Positions 14,701 through 27,320 of a stretch of DNA of 64,000 bases are shown here, in pieces (the stretch's first letter is position 1; each line of letters starts with the position of its first letter). The DNA lies in NCBI GenBank assembly GCA_002914805.1, contig JXTB01000015.1:1807332-1871331 (forward strand), given 5' to 3'. Below the pieces are notes generated by a model. That model was not told where the DNA came from and searched no databases. It was given only the letters and a program-made list of their open reading frames with translations. The DNA comes from Parasponia andersonii (Eukaryota; Streptophyta; Magnoliopsida; Rosales; Cannabaceae). The position numbers and the translations under genes are program-made.

Positions 14701-16183
14701 CAAAAGAAATACAAAGTCCTTACGTAAATCAGCTAATAAAACCTTTACAAATACAAATATTATTTGCTTTCTCTTATTTTTTACGTAGTATTGCACTTCT
14801 TTTATTTTCTTGGTGGCTTTATACTTATTTTAGGAATATCTTTGGTGGGAGGGGAATTACAGAAAAACAAGGTGTCTTCGATTGCAGTCGACTAATCAGC
14901 CTTCGGAGAAAGTGTAAGGTTTTTAGATGTTAGATCAATTCAAAGCCAATGTCCTGATATTTAAATTCCAAATTTATTATTTTAGTAATGGAAATGGATC
15001 ACAAATCATTGTCTTTCAAAATAAAAGAAAAAAAATGCTTTATTAAAAATAAAAGTATTACTTTGTCTAAAAATTAAGAAACCTTTAGTAAGTAAATTTT
15101 ATATGTGGAATAAGAAACGTTAAAAAGAGCAAGCAGCTGAGTCTTTTGATACGTCACCACAATAGTATAAAAGAGTTACAACAAATTCTGATTTTCACAG
15201 GTAAGAATTAGCTCAAGACTTTGTCTTTACCACAGATAACAACACCAGCCAGTCAAGGAGAGTTTTATAGAAAATACCTCGCAAGCAAGAAGATGGTCCA
15301 TGATATCAATAGTGCATCGAACATCAACAGTTTTATCAGAACTAATAGGAACCGGTGCAGCACCATTCTCAATCGCTTCATCAACAGAATAGTATTTACA
15401 AACCATGCCGGAATCCATCTTTGGGTCCATTATCTAGCACGGAAACAAGTAAAAATTTTACGTAAAGGGCAAACTTATTCAGCGTGCAAAAATTGAACAA
15501 TCATAAATGCATTGGTTTCTGGTAAGAAGGTTATGCAACTCTTTGCATAATATCAATTGTGCCAAACCGAATCCGGACTATCTTCAGTGAGAAATACACA
15601 GAAGGTCGACACTAGCCTTAGGCTAACTAGCTTAGTACCTCTGCGAAAACAAGGAAACATTCCCATATTTTCAAAAGCATCCAAATTTCAATTAGAAGCA
15701 ACAAAGAGACACAGAGCGATACCTCGAGTGCAGACATGGCAGCAAAAAGATTGAAGTTATCACCATGAATGAGCTCACCATCTTCAAGATCTGCATACAA
15801 AAATTTTCAAAGCAAAAAAACAAAATTAAAAAAAAAAAGTTCACTTTTTGGATTAACAGAATCTATTATTAGCCCAATAACTAAGGCAGCAAAAGAAAAA
15901 AGAAAAAAGAATTTGGAACCTAAAACAAGAATTTTTACCAACTTCTCTTTTTCCTCTCATTTTCTCGGAAACCAAACAGGATATGTAAATATCATCAGAG
16001 AATCCAATAATTGAAAAAGCAAACAATAAAGAGAGGGGGGAGCCGACCTCTACAGGCGGCGTCGAGGAGGAGTGAGACGTCGACCCAAACGGTGTTCTCG
16101 CCGGACGGAATCGTGGAGGAACGTCCATCGGGTACGGCGGTGGAAGCTTCGTCAGCAGCAGCAGGAGGAGGCTTGGCTTCCAT
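8705..16183 (-). CDS. NAA35: NatC N-terminal acetyltransferase auxiliary subunit NAA35 (MAK10), 16 exons
   Basis: Auxiliary, ribosome-anchoring subunit of NatC, which with NAA30 and NAA38 acetylates nascent proteins starting Met-Leu/Ile/Phe/Trp. Coding exons on the minus strand: 16183-16048, 15790-15723, 15433-15278, 14677-14510, 14054-13904, 13703-13624, 13243-12971, 12897-12754, 12526-12392, 12044-11946, 11154-11101, 10115-9911, 9759-9641, 9336-9268, 9120-9022, 8944-8705. All introns are GT-AG and every phase closes, giving 2196 bases, 731 residues, close to the roughly 725 residues of the human protein. Diagnostic Mak10-family signatures are the LFAAMSALE stretch followed by MDPKMDSGM (residues 70-78), then the [14 protein letters not shown] block in exon 4 and the QRRKLGKII block in exon 10. 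The start ATG at 16183 opens an Ala/Pro-rich N terminus. No lesion was seen, so I judge it functional and probably constitutive. Confidence 0.95.
11427..11638. repeat. 106-bp tandem duplication inside a NAA35 intron
   Basis: Copy 1 is 11427-11532 and copy 2 is 11533-11638, directly abutting, with only one difference noticed by eye (GCACACC versus GCATACC). It lies in the intron between the tenth and eleventh coding exons, so it does not alter the protein. The near identity indicates a recent duplication. Confidence 0.93.
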
Positions 16184-16345
16184 TGATGAAAAAGCTTTTC
16201 GAGAAAAGAGTCTTAGAGTCTGATCGGAGAGGACTGAAATGAAAGGAAATGAGGCTGAGCTGAGCTGAGTTCGAAGATGAAGATGAAGATGAATCTGAAT
16301 ATGGAAGAGAGAGAGAGAGAGAGCTCGGAGTATGCGTTAATGGAG
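16184..16345 (-). promoter_or_regulatory. NAA35 5' leader and core promoter region with CT repeat
   Basis: Read on the minus strand, this segment is pyrimidine-rich just upstream of the NAA35 ATG: a (CT)n run (plus-strand GA run near 16308-16323), three TCATCT-type repeats near 16275-16293 and a CTCAGCTCAGCTCAG repeat. CT-rich 'Y patch' stretches are a known core-promoter or 5' UTR feature of plant housekeeping genes. No clear TATA box was found. The transcription start is not determinable by eye. Confidence 0.4.
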
Positions 16346-17312
16346 GTTTAGGGCATCGCCATTGATCGAAGTCGAACCCCTTGGCTTACTGGCTACTGCT
16401 GGCTTCGCTAAGGGCTCTGATCACGTGTGCAATGGCTTCCCACCTAGGCCCACTGTCCTCTGTGTTTTGTGTCCTTGCATTTTTTGTGCCATAAACGAAA
16501 TAATTTTTAGTAAATTGACGACATGTCGTTTTCCGGTCTAAATCAATTAACGACATGTCCCCTTTTATTGTTTTAGTCCTCGAAAATTTACTTGGGATCT
16601 TATTTTTTTGGTCCCTAACTTTGAAGACATCTAAGATTTTATCTTTGAATTATATTCTTGTCTTAATTTGATCCCTGAATTTTAAATGTTTATATTCTAC
16701 TATTTATGATTATGGATACATTTCCGTCTTACATAGTTTACAATGGGAATTCTAACTCAAGGCTATGACCAAAACTGAGGAAAAAAAGAAGCAGATAACA
16801 TTGTTCAAGGTCTCAGAAAGGGAATGTGATTAGCTATCTTATTTTTTCCGCTATCTCTTATATGTCCTACTAATTTAATAATGCCACGTCATTCTAAATT
16901 AATAGAAAGCATTTTGTGGGATTTATTAAAAAAAATAAATTGCTGAAAAAAATGTGATGTGGCTTTACTTGATTAGTATGAGACATGAGTGAATAGATAA
17001 TAAAATTAAGACAACTGATCTTAGCCTCTAGAAAGTTAGCGGCCAACAAAATTTTAGAGTTATTTTTTTAGTTTTAAAAGTTTTATTATCATTTACTTGT
17101 CTTTCAAGTCAAACCATGGCATGTGACTTTCCTATTAAAAAAAAAAGGAGACTAAGATTATTGTTCATTTTTAGCACTCAAACTGTAGTGTTATTCTCCT
17201 TTTAGCCCCTATATTTTCATGTGTGTCATTTTGTTACCTTGAACTTTGGATTTAGTTCACTTTGGCTAATCCTGTTGCTAATTACAAGGCAACATGCGTT
17301 AATTTTGTGACT

Positions 17313-17343
<31 letters not shown>

Positions 17344-20041
17344 TCATCTCTAACCCATTACTCCAAATATTATACTTAAAAAAATATTCTCTACAACAAA
17401 AATAAATATTCTCTTTGACTTTTACTCAAATCTCTTTTTTAGTCTATAACTTTCTATGAATATTTTATTTAATCAATTACTTCACTAATATACTTCTATA
17501 AATCATATTAATTTAACGACATATTAATAAACTCTATTAATTATGAAATTATATAAATAATAATTTATAAATATTAAACATTTTTTATTATCAAATTGAA
17601 ACGATTAAATTAATTAATTTGTATTTAAATTAACTCAAAAAATTAATATAAAGTCATTTACAATAATTAACACATTTTAAATATAATAAATTTGCTCAAG
17701 GATATGTGTGGAATTAAACATTTGAAAGGAGAGTATTTTTGAAAGTTCAGTGACAAAAAATAAAAAGACAAAAAAAATATAGCACACAGTTACAATACCA
17801 CACAATTAACACGGCACTCTAGCTTCCCAACATTTTACCACAAGAAATGCAGCTAGATTGGAGATGAATTTTTACTCAATTTTTGACAGAAACACTATTA
17901 TCCCGCTGGGTTGGAGATGGACTTAGGAGTCAGGACTAATTTTCTCTTATTTTCAACAAGGGGTGATCAAATAGTAAAGGTGAGATATAATTAAAAGTTT
18001 GATAATAGAACAACATACTCAAAAGTTTAAGAGCCAAAATGTGATAACCCTATAGTTTAAGGGACAAACATGTAACCATCCTAAAATGAGAATGTTATGT
18101 CATTTTGCTTTTAGATCTTTCTCATCGTTCAATTGTTAATAACATATCCTTTTCAAGTTGAGTAACGTTATAGGGTACTATATGGCGCTCAATACCACAT
18201 GATACATCAATCTGTTATTAGCTAATTATAATTATATTTCACGTGGTGCCCATAGTGATGCTCTTTCAAATTTAGTACCATTATGATAGTTTTACGATGA
18301 AATACTAATTTTACTTCAAATTCCAGTCGCTAGTCCTTTTGATGCTCGTTTTATTTTACTCGATTGAATAATATAGACATGCCGCTTTATAAATAAATAA
18401 CATGTCATTTACATTATAAACTTCGTTTTAGGTTATTCATATTGTCTTAATATTTGAATAATAACCTAAATCACATTTTAATCTCCAACTTTGAAAATGT
18501 TCAATATTTAGTCCCTGAATTGTGTTTTTGTTTTAATTCAGTTTATAAACTTTAAATGTTGCATTATATTAGTGTGAATTATGTTTTTTTACATCAATTT
18601 CATATCCTTGATTTATAATAGGATTGCTCAAAACTAATAATAGAGGCAAAATTGAGACAAAAAATTGTTTAGGGTAATAAAATTTGACATTTAAAGGTTC
18701 AAGTACTAAAATAAGATAAAAACATAGTTCATGGACCATGTGTGATGTATGATAGAAGTTATAGACCAAAATAAAATCTAAAATCTAAATTAGTTTTTTA
18801 GGGACTAAAAATTAGATTAATCCTTTTATTTAATCAAAAAATGACATCATATTTTCTTTTATTCACTATCGTATGACGATAAACGATGTACAATTCTCAA
18901 TTAATAAAAGTCTGTTGTATTAGAAAATGGCATGTTCCTTTCAGAAAAAAAAAAAAGAAAAACAAAAAAGAAAATGACATGTTTTCATTCGAGTATATAC
19001 ATATGTGCAGACGCCTCAGTTTTTTTTTTTTATAAAGTGAGACTTAACTAATGACCACAATTTATTATAAATTAAAAGAAAATATCTACTACTACCCAAT
19101 CCCCATCCTACTTGATTAGGGATAATAGGCTTTCACGCCTACTCCTAGTGTGACTCAAATCTAGGATCAAGATTCTAGGTAGTGGGTACTCTTACTACTT
19201 GAGTCAACCCACTTCGTTAGTGCAGGCATTTCAATTATGCACACGCACTGATACATATTTTACACAATTTTTTTCCCCTAAAGGAACCATCTATTTTAGT
19301 TTACAGAAAAAATTTACATAGTTTTATGCATAGATGTATGAATAGATGTATGAAACCAAAAAAAAAAAAGAAGCATAATGACATCTACCCTTATGCTGTG
19401 ACATATCACATATGTATCTCTTTATTTTTACAACCAATACATTGATATTACTCAAAAATTTATATATTAATATATCGCCTTAAAACTTACATATTAGTTG
19501 CCTAGTGGGATTCAAAATTTGGAATATATGAATTAATTATGTTTACATAACATTTTCTATCTGTCTCAGTTGAGTAATAATACTAATATACACATCATTG
19601 ATAAAGATACATATCTTATTCAAAAATGTTGCACATGCACATCTGCAAGATCTTCATACGTGATATAGCCATAGATAATTCTCGCCTTCTTCGACATAGA
19701 TGACTACTGTACCTATGATAAATACATATAATGTAAACATAAACCACAATTGCAAAACTTATAACAAACACAAGTCCAAAAAAAAAAAAGAAAAAATATA
19801 GAAAAATAAAACCAAATAACAAGAGAAAAAGGATTATATATATATATATATGGCCACCTCCATGCCCATGAAACCTTATGTAAAATTTGTCTGCACTTAT
19901 TTTTATCCAAAATCTATTCTTATAAGCGTATAATGGGAATCTTTTTCTTTTTTTTTTTTTGGGCGGGTGTTGCCACATTATACATTATCATATATATATA
20001 TATATATAAAAAAAAATTGACAGATTGAGAAAATAAATTCA
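16346..20041. other. Intergenic region rich in TE-like repeats
   Basis: No gene is visible. The segment contains repeated 'AGTCCCTAACTTTG'-like phrases in both orientations (near 16610, 18490, 18800), a perfect 12-bp palindrome ACGACATGTCGT at 16518-16529, a (TA)n run near 17321-17342, a SINE-like unit at 19092-19215, and two TA-rich tracts near 19837-19851 and 19990-20008 just downstream of the GT47 gene. Short open frames at 18569-18769 and 19616-19978 are low-complexity and unsupported. Confidence 0.6.
19092..19215 (-). mobile_element. tRNA-derived SINE head
   Basis: On the minus strand the sequence contains a box-A-like GACTCAAGTAGTAAGAG, then about 33 bases later a box-B-like AGATTTGAGTCAC, which is the spacing and content of an RNA polymerase III internal promoter in tRNA-derived SINEs. 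It is followed by a TAGTAGTAG run and AT-rich sequence. No intact tRNA cloverleaf is apparent. Borders are estimates. Confidence 0.5.
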
Positions 20042-23000
20042 TTAGTTCAGGAAATATGTCAGTCCAAAATTAAGTCTCCTTAGCCACACAGAATGAAGCA
20101 CCATGTAGATCATATCAAAGGGCTTTGCAGGTCTGTTAATGACAAAATGCTTTTGCACTCTTCTCACCTTCTTTTGCATTTTCAAGTACTTGTCATATGA
20201 AATCCCTTGTAAAATTATCTTAATTTCTGGAATTTTCTTGGAAGGAATTTGTATTGAGAATTTACTCCAATCTAGGGCATCACTAAAAGGCAATGTGTAG
20301 TTATCGGAAATTATGACTGGGACACACCCCACGTAAATTGCAGTAACAACCCTTGGACTTGCAACTTCGTACCCACTAGGACACAAGCAAAACTTACTTT
20401 TGGCCATTCGGTTAAAGTAATTTTGTGTTTTGTCTAGGTATTCATGAACTTTGATCTCGTCATCTTTGTCTTTCCAATGCTCGAGCAAGACCTTTCTTAT
20501 GTAGCCATGAGCTCCACCGGCAAAGAAGGCAAGGATGGGTCGCTTGTTTGGTGGCATATTTTGTGGGGTCGGCCCAAGCTTTCCCACAGGAATGTTGATT
20601 TCTGGAATTGAAATGTCTCTTTGAGGCTTAAATCCTTCAGAAGTGTTCGCATTGCAAAGAACTCTTATGAAATTCCTTAAGAACTCAGGATTGGCATCTG
20701 AAATTTCTGGTGCCTGTGATTTTTGGTGTCAATTTTGTTAGCTAATACTAGTATTTAGGCCACTTGGTCAAGGAAAATACTCAATTAAAAACTATAAATA
20801 CTATAGTGCTACAATATTACATAACTACCGTCAAATATTATGGTGCTATAGAATGAATTATTGTTCTTGCGCATTATGCACCCAAATTCCATATGGACTT
20901 CAAAAAGTCAACTCTAATATTAATGCTGAAAATGTTGGTTATTTTTTATTTTTTAAAAAGATCAAACCTCCTTCGGTCTTTTCATATATTTTTATTTCGA
21001 TCATATTATGTTAAAAAAGAGTATTCTAAAATAGCATAGTATTTTGATTAACATTTACTTGAGCTAAGGGAGATATTATGGCATATCTCTAACACAGTAT
21101 CTATGGTTAGTTCAATATATAGGTTTTCTAATGATAAATGTACTTGTGGTTTTAAGATTGAAAATCTATGAAGTTAAACGAGGAGCAAGATAAAATTAGG
21201 AGAAAAAGGAGAAAAAATGGGAATATATATATATATATATATACATATTGAAAGAAAAAACTAAAAAACATACTAACCCAATCATGGCAGGAAACTAAGA
21301 AATGGTCGGCCCCGCCGCTCCTATTCCAATAAGGGTATTTATATGCTACGATGCGAATATAATCGTCGACCACTCGATGCATCTGATCCCTAGAATAGGT
21401 GACAAGTGGACGGTAGAGAACATTAACGATCTTGGCAATGGTGATGGGGATAAAGAACACGTGTGCCTCATCAGGATGACGAGCCACGAAGCGGCTCTTT
21501 CCGCTCTCCATCTCGTCGATGAACTGACCCTCGATGCCGTAAATGTTGTTGACTGGACCATCATGGACCAGGGGCGGCTGTCCTTCCCTGTAGATCCACA
21601 CCTTGAATCTTTTCTCCATCTCAATGTGGCTCCTGTTCATACAAATTGTACAATTGTACAATTGTTTTTTTGAGAAAATTAAATTAAATTAGTTACAATT
21701 TTGCAATTAAATTAAATTGTTAAATTGTACAATAAGTTACACTTTCTTATTTTTATATTGTATTGCACACACAATTCTGATGACACAAGTGGTGTGACAA
21801 CATTAGTCACTGCATGCCATGCCGTGAACTAATGGGCAAGAAAATGCATCGTATATAAGTCCAAGATAGATCTATTCTTTTTAGAAATAACTATAAAAAA
21901 TTATTTTTTAAATTTAAGTGTTTTATAATTTAAATTTTAAAATTTGGACTCTACAAAATAATACTATGAGATTAAGAATTTCTAAAAAGTAATACCATAG
22001 ACAGATTTTTTGACCAATTTTAAAAATGAAAAAAATAATAATATCTTCAATTGAAACTAGATTAGTTCATATTATTCATCTTAATTTTGAGGATATTATT
22101 GTATTTTCTCGATTAAAAATATTCAAAAAGTCAACTTAGAGTATTTATTTTCACAAATTCTTAATCTCATCATATTATTTTACAAATTTCAAACTTCAGA
22201 GTTTAAATTGCAGAACACTCAAACTTCAGGTTATTTTTTACAATTATCTCTTATTTTTATTATGAAATACAAACATTTAATTGTAGTGTCAAAAATTTCA
22301 ACGCTTAGCCCGAAAACTAGGCATGGGAGTGAGTACTAGCAAGGCAGCAACCCAATAAAACATACATTGTAATTTCCAACAATTTATGATATTAATTTCC
22401 CCTTTTCCGGTGTACAAGCTCAAGCTGCAAAAGGCAAGGATTATCTTAGCTCATTTTAATTATGTTAATTAGAGAAGCCAATGGCTGAATCACTAATAGA
22501 TCAAGATGAATCTCTCATGTCGTGTCACGTATAAGTATCTACACTTTTTTAATTATGTTAACAATAGAGAATTCAAATTAAGAACCTTTCATAATAAGAA
22601 AAGATGTGATTATCACCAAATTATACCGATAAAGACTAATATTTAAAAAGAGTATTGAGTAAGTCCAATAATTTTTTTTTTTGGGTCGTTATAGTTAATT
22701 ATAATGGAATTTGGTCTTTAATATGTTTAGTGACCAAATAAATTGAACTCTTGATTATACTATGTTCAGTCTAGGGGAGGTGAAATTTGAACTTAACACA
22801 TCCATATTAGAAAGGAATATGGTAAATCATGCTATGCAACCGCTATATTACTTTATAAATTTTGAATTGAAGTTGGACTAGCTAATTTGTGGACAAACAT
22901 ATTTGTATACGTATGTATAACTAGAAAGTTATTTGTTTTTATATTGAGGTTAGCTAGTTTATTATTCGTCCTTTTGAGAAGTACTCTTTTACTAATGCGA

Positions 23001-24943
23001 TTAAAAACCTTTTTAAATATTTTTGTTACTTGTTAATACTAACAAAAATTATACTTGCATATTTTGTAATACTAATAAATATTACATACGTATGTTTTAT
23101 TTAATATATTTAGTTAAGTCCCATCATACATGTTTTAAAGATATAGTTTCAAGGATAATATACTTATAATCATGTATAAGTGGCCTTTAGTATTGGCAGC
23201 ATGCAAATATATTTTTCTATCTATTAATAAAAAAATTAAAAAAGTTCAGTTCTTAATTATTATTATTTTGAATTCCCACTAATATTCGTTTCTTATACAA
23301 AGAGTAAAATATTATTTCATTTTTTTTAAGGATGGATTTATTTCAAGTGTTGCCAACCAATTAAAATCTCCTAATTTTGCATGATCAAAGCCAAAATGAA
23401 AGAAATAAACATAGGAGTAGTGGAAAGAGTACTGCATTGAATATTGACCCTGAAAATACAATAAACGGACACTGACACATATGTATATACAAATCTATAA
23501 TGATCTCAACTGACGTAACAGAAGACAAAAAAAAAATAGTTAAATTATATACATATATATATGTATATATTCTAAATGTATTGCAAAAATTGTGACCTTT
23601 GAGAGGCTATAATTAAAAGAAAGACAAATTATTTAATAAATTTTAGGGATGGTATATATATCGTGATTAAGTATTTCTTTCCTCTTTTCTTTTTCCAATA
23701 AAAACTTAGCTCATCTGAAATCCAATAACCAAATTGAGTCAAATACAACAAAAAGCTACTAATTTAAAATGTATATGTTTATACACACGTATATCTTATC
23801 CCCTTTTATGGGTAGTGGTCAAATTCCTTATTCTCAAAATAGGTAGTTGAGTTTCTCAAATGTGTATAAAAAGGAAGCCTTTTTATTTATTAATGATTTA
23901 GGAAAAGCTGAAAAAGAAAGAAAAAAAAGTACATTGTCTACTAATTTACACATACATTTCAGGTAATTTTAATTGTTTTGGTATTATATACGTGATCATA
24001 TATATAAAGCAAGATTGTAATGTATGACAACAACTATTCTATATGTAGAGGCTATACATACATATGATGTATCTTCTAGATGACCAAAACCTACCGTAAA
24101 TATCTACCAAAGAAATAAAATTAAATAAGAGGAAAATAAAAATAAAAAACCGATATGTAAATGGAAAACATAAAAAGAAAAAGAAAATTTTAGAGGAAAA
24201 ATATAATATAGTACTAGAAAATAAGAGAGAGATGAGAAAATATACTCAACTGATGAAAAGCATACAAGTTTCTGTAAATACTTCCTTTAGGAATGAAAGC
24301 TTCTTCTTTTTTGTAAGATGTATAGTTCCTAGATTGAACTGCTTTGAGAATCGCCGCTCTTGCTCTAGCCAAATCTTCTTCAATCCTCAAATTACTTCTT
24401 CCCTAACTCAAAACAAAAAATAAATAAATAAATAAATAAAAAGAATAATCATTACATACTCATGTAGACTATAGTGTACTATAAGATATTAATGATGAAA
24501 ATATTATCACATAATAATAATCATAATTAATTAACCTAAGGAGAGATCTATTCCGAAGATCGATTTCAAACCTTTTGGAGTGAGTAGTGGATTTCTTTCA
24601 AACTCGAAAAATAAATAAATTAAACGATGGTAATACTCACTTTCGTGTGGTGTTTTTCGATAGGTGCGACAAGGCTAAGGGTGGTGTTTGGTTGCGAGGA
24701 GAGAGGAGGTAGAACTGGGACAACTAGATGGGATTCATTGTTAGTTTGTGTTTGGGGGGAAGGAGTAGTAGTACTAGTTGTAGTACTATTGTTGGGATTG
24801 GAGAAGATGAACAGGTTGGCCATGAGGTTGTTTTGGTAATTTAATAAAGGGGAAAAATAAAACGAAGTGAGAAAAAACAGAAGAAAGAGAAGGAGAGAAG
24901 GGACAAGTATAATCTGTATGGGATATTGGATAGTTGCGGCCAT
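20042..24943 (-). CDS. Exostosin-family glycosyltransferase (GT47), At5g03795-like, 4 exons
   Basis: A type II Golgi membrane glycosyltransferase of the plant GT47/exostosin family, members of which build cell-wall polysaccharides; the precise sugar transferred cannot be told. Exons on the minus strand: 24943-24641, 24402-24251, 21632-21278, 20713-20042. Donors and acceptors are all GT-AG and phases join cleanly to 1482 bases, 493 residues, a usual length for the family. Residues about 10-34 form one hydrophobic signal-anchor; residues 45-75 are an Asn/Thr/Ser/Pro-rich stem with NNS and NES sequons; LARARAAI lies in exon 2; IEMEKRFKVWIYREG opens the exostosin domain in exon 3, which ends at FLVSCHDW. 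Exon 4 carries FFAGGAHG and the conserved CPSGYEVASPR (about 381-391) followed by GCVPVIISD. Intron 2 is long (about 2.6 kb). No lesions were seen. Confidence 0.93.
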
Positions 24944-26800
24944 GGCTTTGGCTTGTTTGGCTTTTGAAAATGAACAAAGAAGACTAGTGTTTTATATAAC
25001 ACGTAATTGAAGCTAGTATGACATGTTTGTGAGAAATTTTGTGTCACAAACCAATGCCTAATGTGGTTGGGATAGAAGTTTTCACTTCATACAATTGGCT
25101 GTAACTTGGATTATTTTATCTGGCTGTGATGCTAGAATTTTTTATTTTTATTTTTTTCATTTTCGGGTTGTCTAGATTTCATATCCTTCAGGGTGTATAT
25201 ATGTTGCTTGTATAGATAGGTGTGAATCTTTCTATATAGCTATGAAATGGCATTTTTTTTTTTGTTTTTTAAATATTTGATTTAGGCATGCGAAAAGGCA
25301 ATTTTGTATGGTTGACGAATTTGGTAATTGAAGAGTGTGGGTGAGTAAAAGGGTAATTTTCACAATGTCTAATTAAGTGCATAAAACTGACCATAATATA
25401 GAATCTGACTGGATTTATTGTCCTTCCTTATTATGAAGCCATGGATATTGCAAATTATAGCTGGCTTTTGTAAATGAGGGTAGGTTTATAACATACCCTA
25501 GGAACAAGATTTTGTGCTTTGGTCAGCAACGACATTATGGTCGCTTGTTGGCCTGCTTCTATTGTAGGGCTCACACTAACAGATGACCATGCATGATGCA
25601 ATAATGCAACTATTATTGTTGCATTGCTCATTCATTCAGCGGTGAAATTTGCAAAGTTTCATTATAATAATTTTAGCTACTATTTAATTTACCACAAGTT
25701 AATAATTTTTAAAAAAAACACTTCGCCATTACCATTACGGTACAATTTAATTTTCTTGGTGCAATACCGAAAGGGACGACACTATGGATCAGGAGATCTT
25801 GATATCTACAAGTGTTAGAAAAGTTCCGTTGAATCTATTTTGGGTTTAGTATAATCTAGCGAAATCACAAACTGATAGCTTAATAATTTAGTAATAAATT
25901 AGAATCACAGATATAACTTATTCAATTTGTATATATTTTTTTTATGTCTAATGTAAAAAAAAAAAAATAGTACAAAATATTTATTTAGCTATTTAAAAAA
26001 TAAAATGATTATTTGGCTATTGTCCATTTACAATTTTCTAACAGTGTTAGAGTTAAAAGGGTAAAAGAATAACAACTTTACTATTTTAGGGTTATTTGAA
26101 TACTAAATTAAAAGTGAGGAGACAAAAGAAGAACAACTTTGTTATTGTATGAGCACTTGAATATTAAGTCAAAAGTGAGAAAGACAAAATAAGAATAAAT
26201 TTACCATTTAGGGGCATTGGAATACAAAGTAACAAATTTACCATTTAGGAGCATTTGAATACAAAGTTAAAAGTGATAGAGATAAATTCGACAAATATAA
26301 GAGGCAAAATGACTAATTTTTCAATTTTTAGCTTAGTTCAAACAACACTACTATTGCTTTTCTTGTGAATCTATAACAGGTATGCAGTGATTGAGGAAAC
26401 TACTATTACTAAAGGATATGAATCTGAAAATTCAGTTCAATATCAACTAAGTTAATGCTAATTAGAAAACAATATAAAGCGAAATATTATCTCTATATAG
26501 GGAAACGTTTTTTTTTTTCAATTTTCGAGGGTATAGGGATACATATCTATCTAGGTTCATTGTCAATCTAATTAGGTCATATACCAAACTCGATTGGGAC
26601 AGTAATTAATTTGTATTATCAACGGTTTTCCTATTATATCATAAATTTCTTGCAGCCATTCGCTTAGTATCTATTGAAAATATAATAATTATGACATGTA
26701 GTCGTGATTCTCATGAACACAGTGATAGAATACTTTGGAATATATATGAAGACGCAATTTCTATATAGATATATATAATTTGGAAATTAATTATACAACT
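24944..26800. other. Intergenic region upstream of the GT47 gene
   Basis: No gene is visible. The first few hundred bases presumably hold the GT47 promoter and 5' leader. A degenerate tandem array lies at 26052-26282. Short open frames at 25624-25818 and 26711-26899 have no supporting features. Confidence 0.6.
26052..26282. repeat. Degenerate tandem array, about 60-bp unit
   Basis: About four diverged copies of a unit containing AAAAGTGAG...GACAAAA, then ACTTTACTATTT or ATTTACCATTTAGG, then GCATTTGAATACAAAGTT. The last two partial units are the most alike. No coding capacity. Confidence 0.75.
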
Positions 26801-27320
26801 CTTTAGAGATGTCAATATGGGTACTGACCTATATTTCGATGAAAAAATATAGTACTGGCCTGGCCAGGCCCATAAAAATGTGGGCATGTGTCGGCCCATT
26901 ATATATAATAGGAGTTGGGCCGGACCTCAATCATAGGTCCACGGGCCTAATACGGCCCGTCCTACATTTTTCTCTGAGCCCACATTAGGCCTACATATAG
27001 TCATTATATATATAATTTTAAATATATTTCTTAATTAAAATTTTTAAAAATCTTAATTAAATATTTTTATTTATATGATTTTAATGTTATTTATTTATTT
27101 AATTTTAATTTATTCAAATTTTAAAAGAATATGAATGAGTCTTAGGCTCATATTTAATATTTTAAAGAATAGAACAATACTGAAATTAGGCTCTATATTG
27201 TGGCCTATATTCGGTCCACATAGACATAACCTACTTAGGTACGACCCACTTAAGTTCGCATAACATGTGGGTCATGTTGGGCCCTTTTATATGAATATGG
27301 GCGACAAAAAGAGAATCACA
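26800..27320. repeat. GGCC/GGGCC-rich repeat, likely TE fragment
   Basis: A locally GC-richer block in AT-rich surroundings with repeated phrases such as GGCCTGGCCAGGCCC, GGGCCGGACC, CGGGCCTAATACGGCCCG and TGTTGGGCCC, flanking a plain AT-rich core (27010-27170). Such GGCCCG-rich ends flanking an AT core are typical of a common class of plant non-autonomous elements. Exact termini were not identified. Confidence 0.4.

Noticed and set aside
15769..16223. Plus-strand open frames across the NAA35 start
   Set aside because: They mirror the first NAA35 exon and its promoter; no independent motif.
21302..21673. A plus-strand open frame of 123 codons
   Set aside because: It lies exactly opposite exon 3 of the GT47 gene, whose minus-strand reading has family motifs and matching splice sites.
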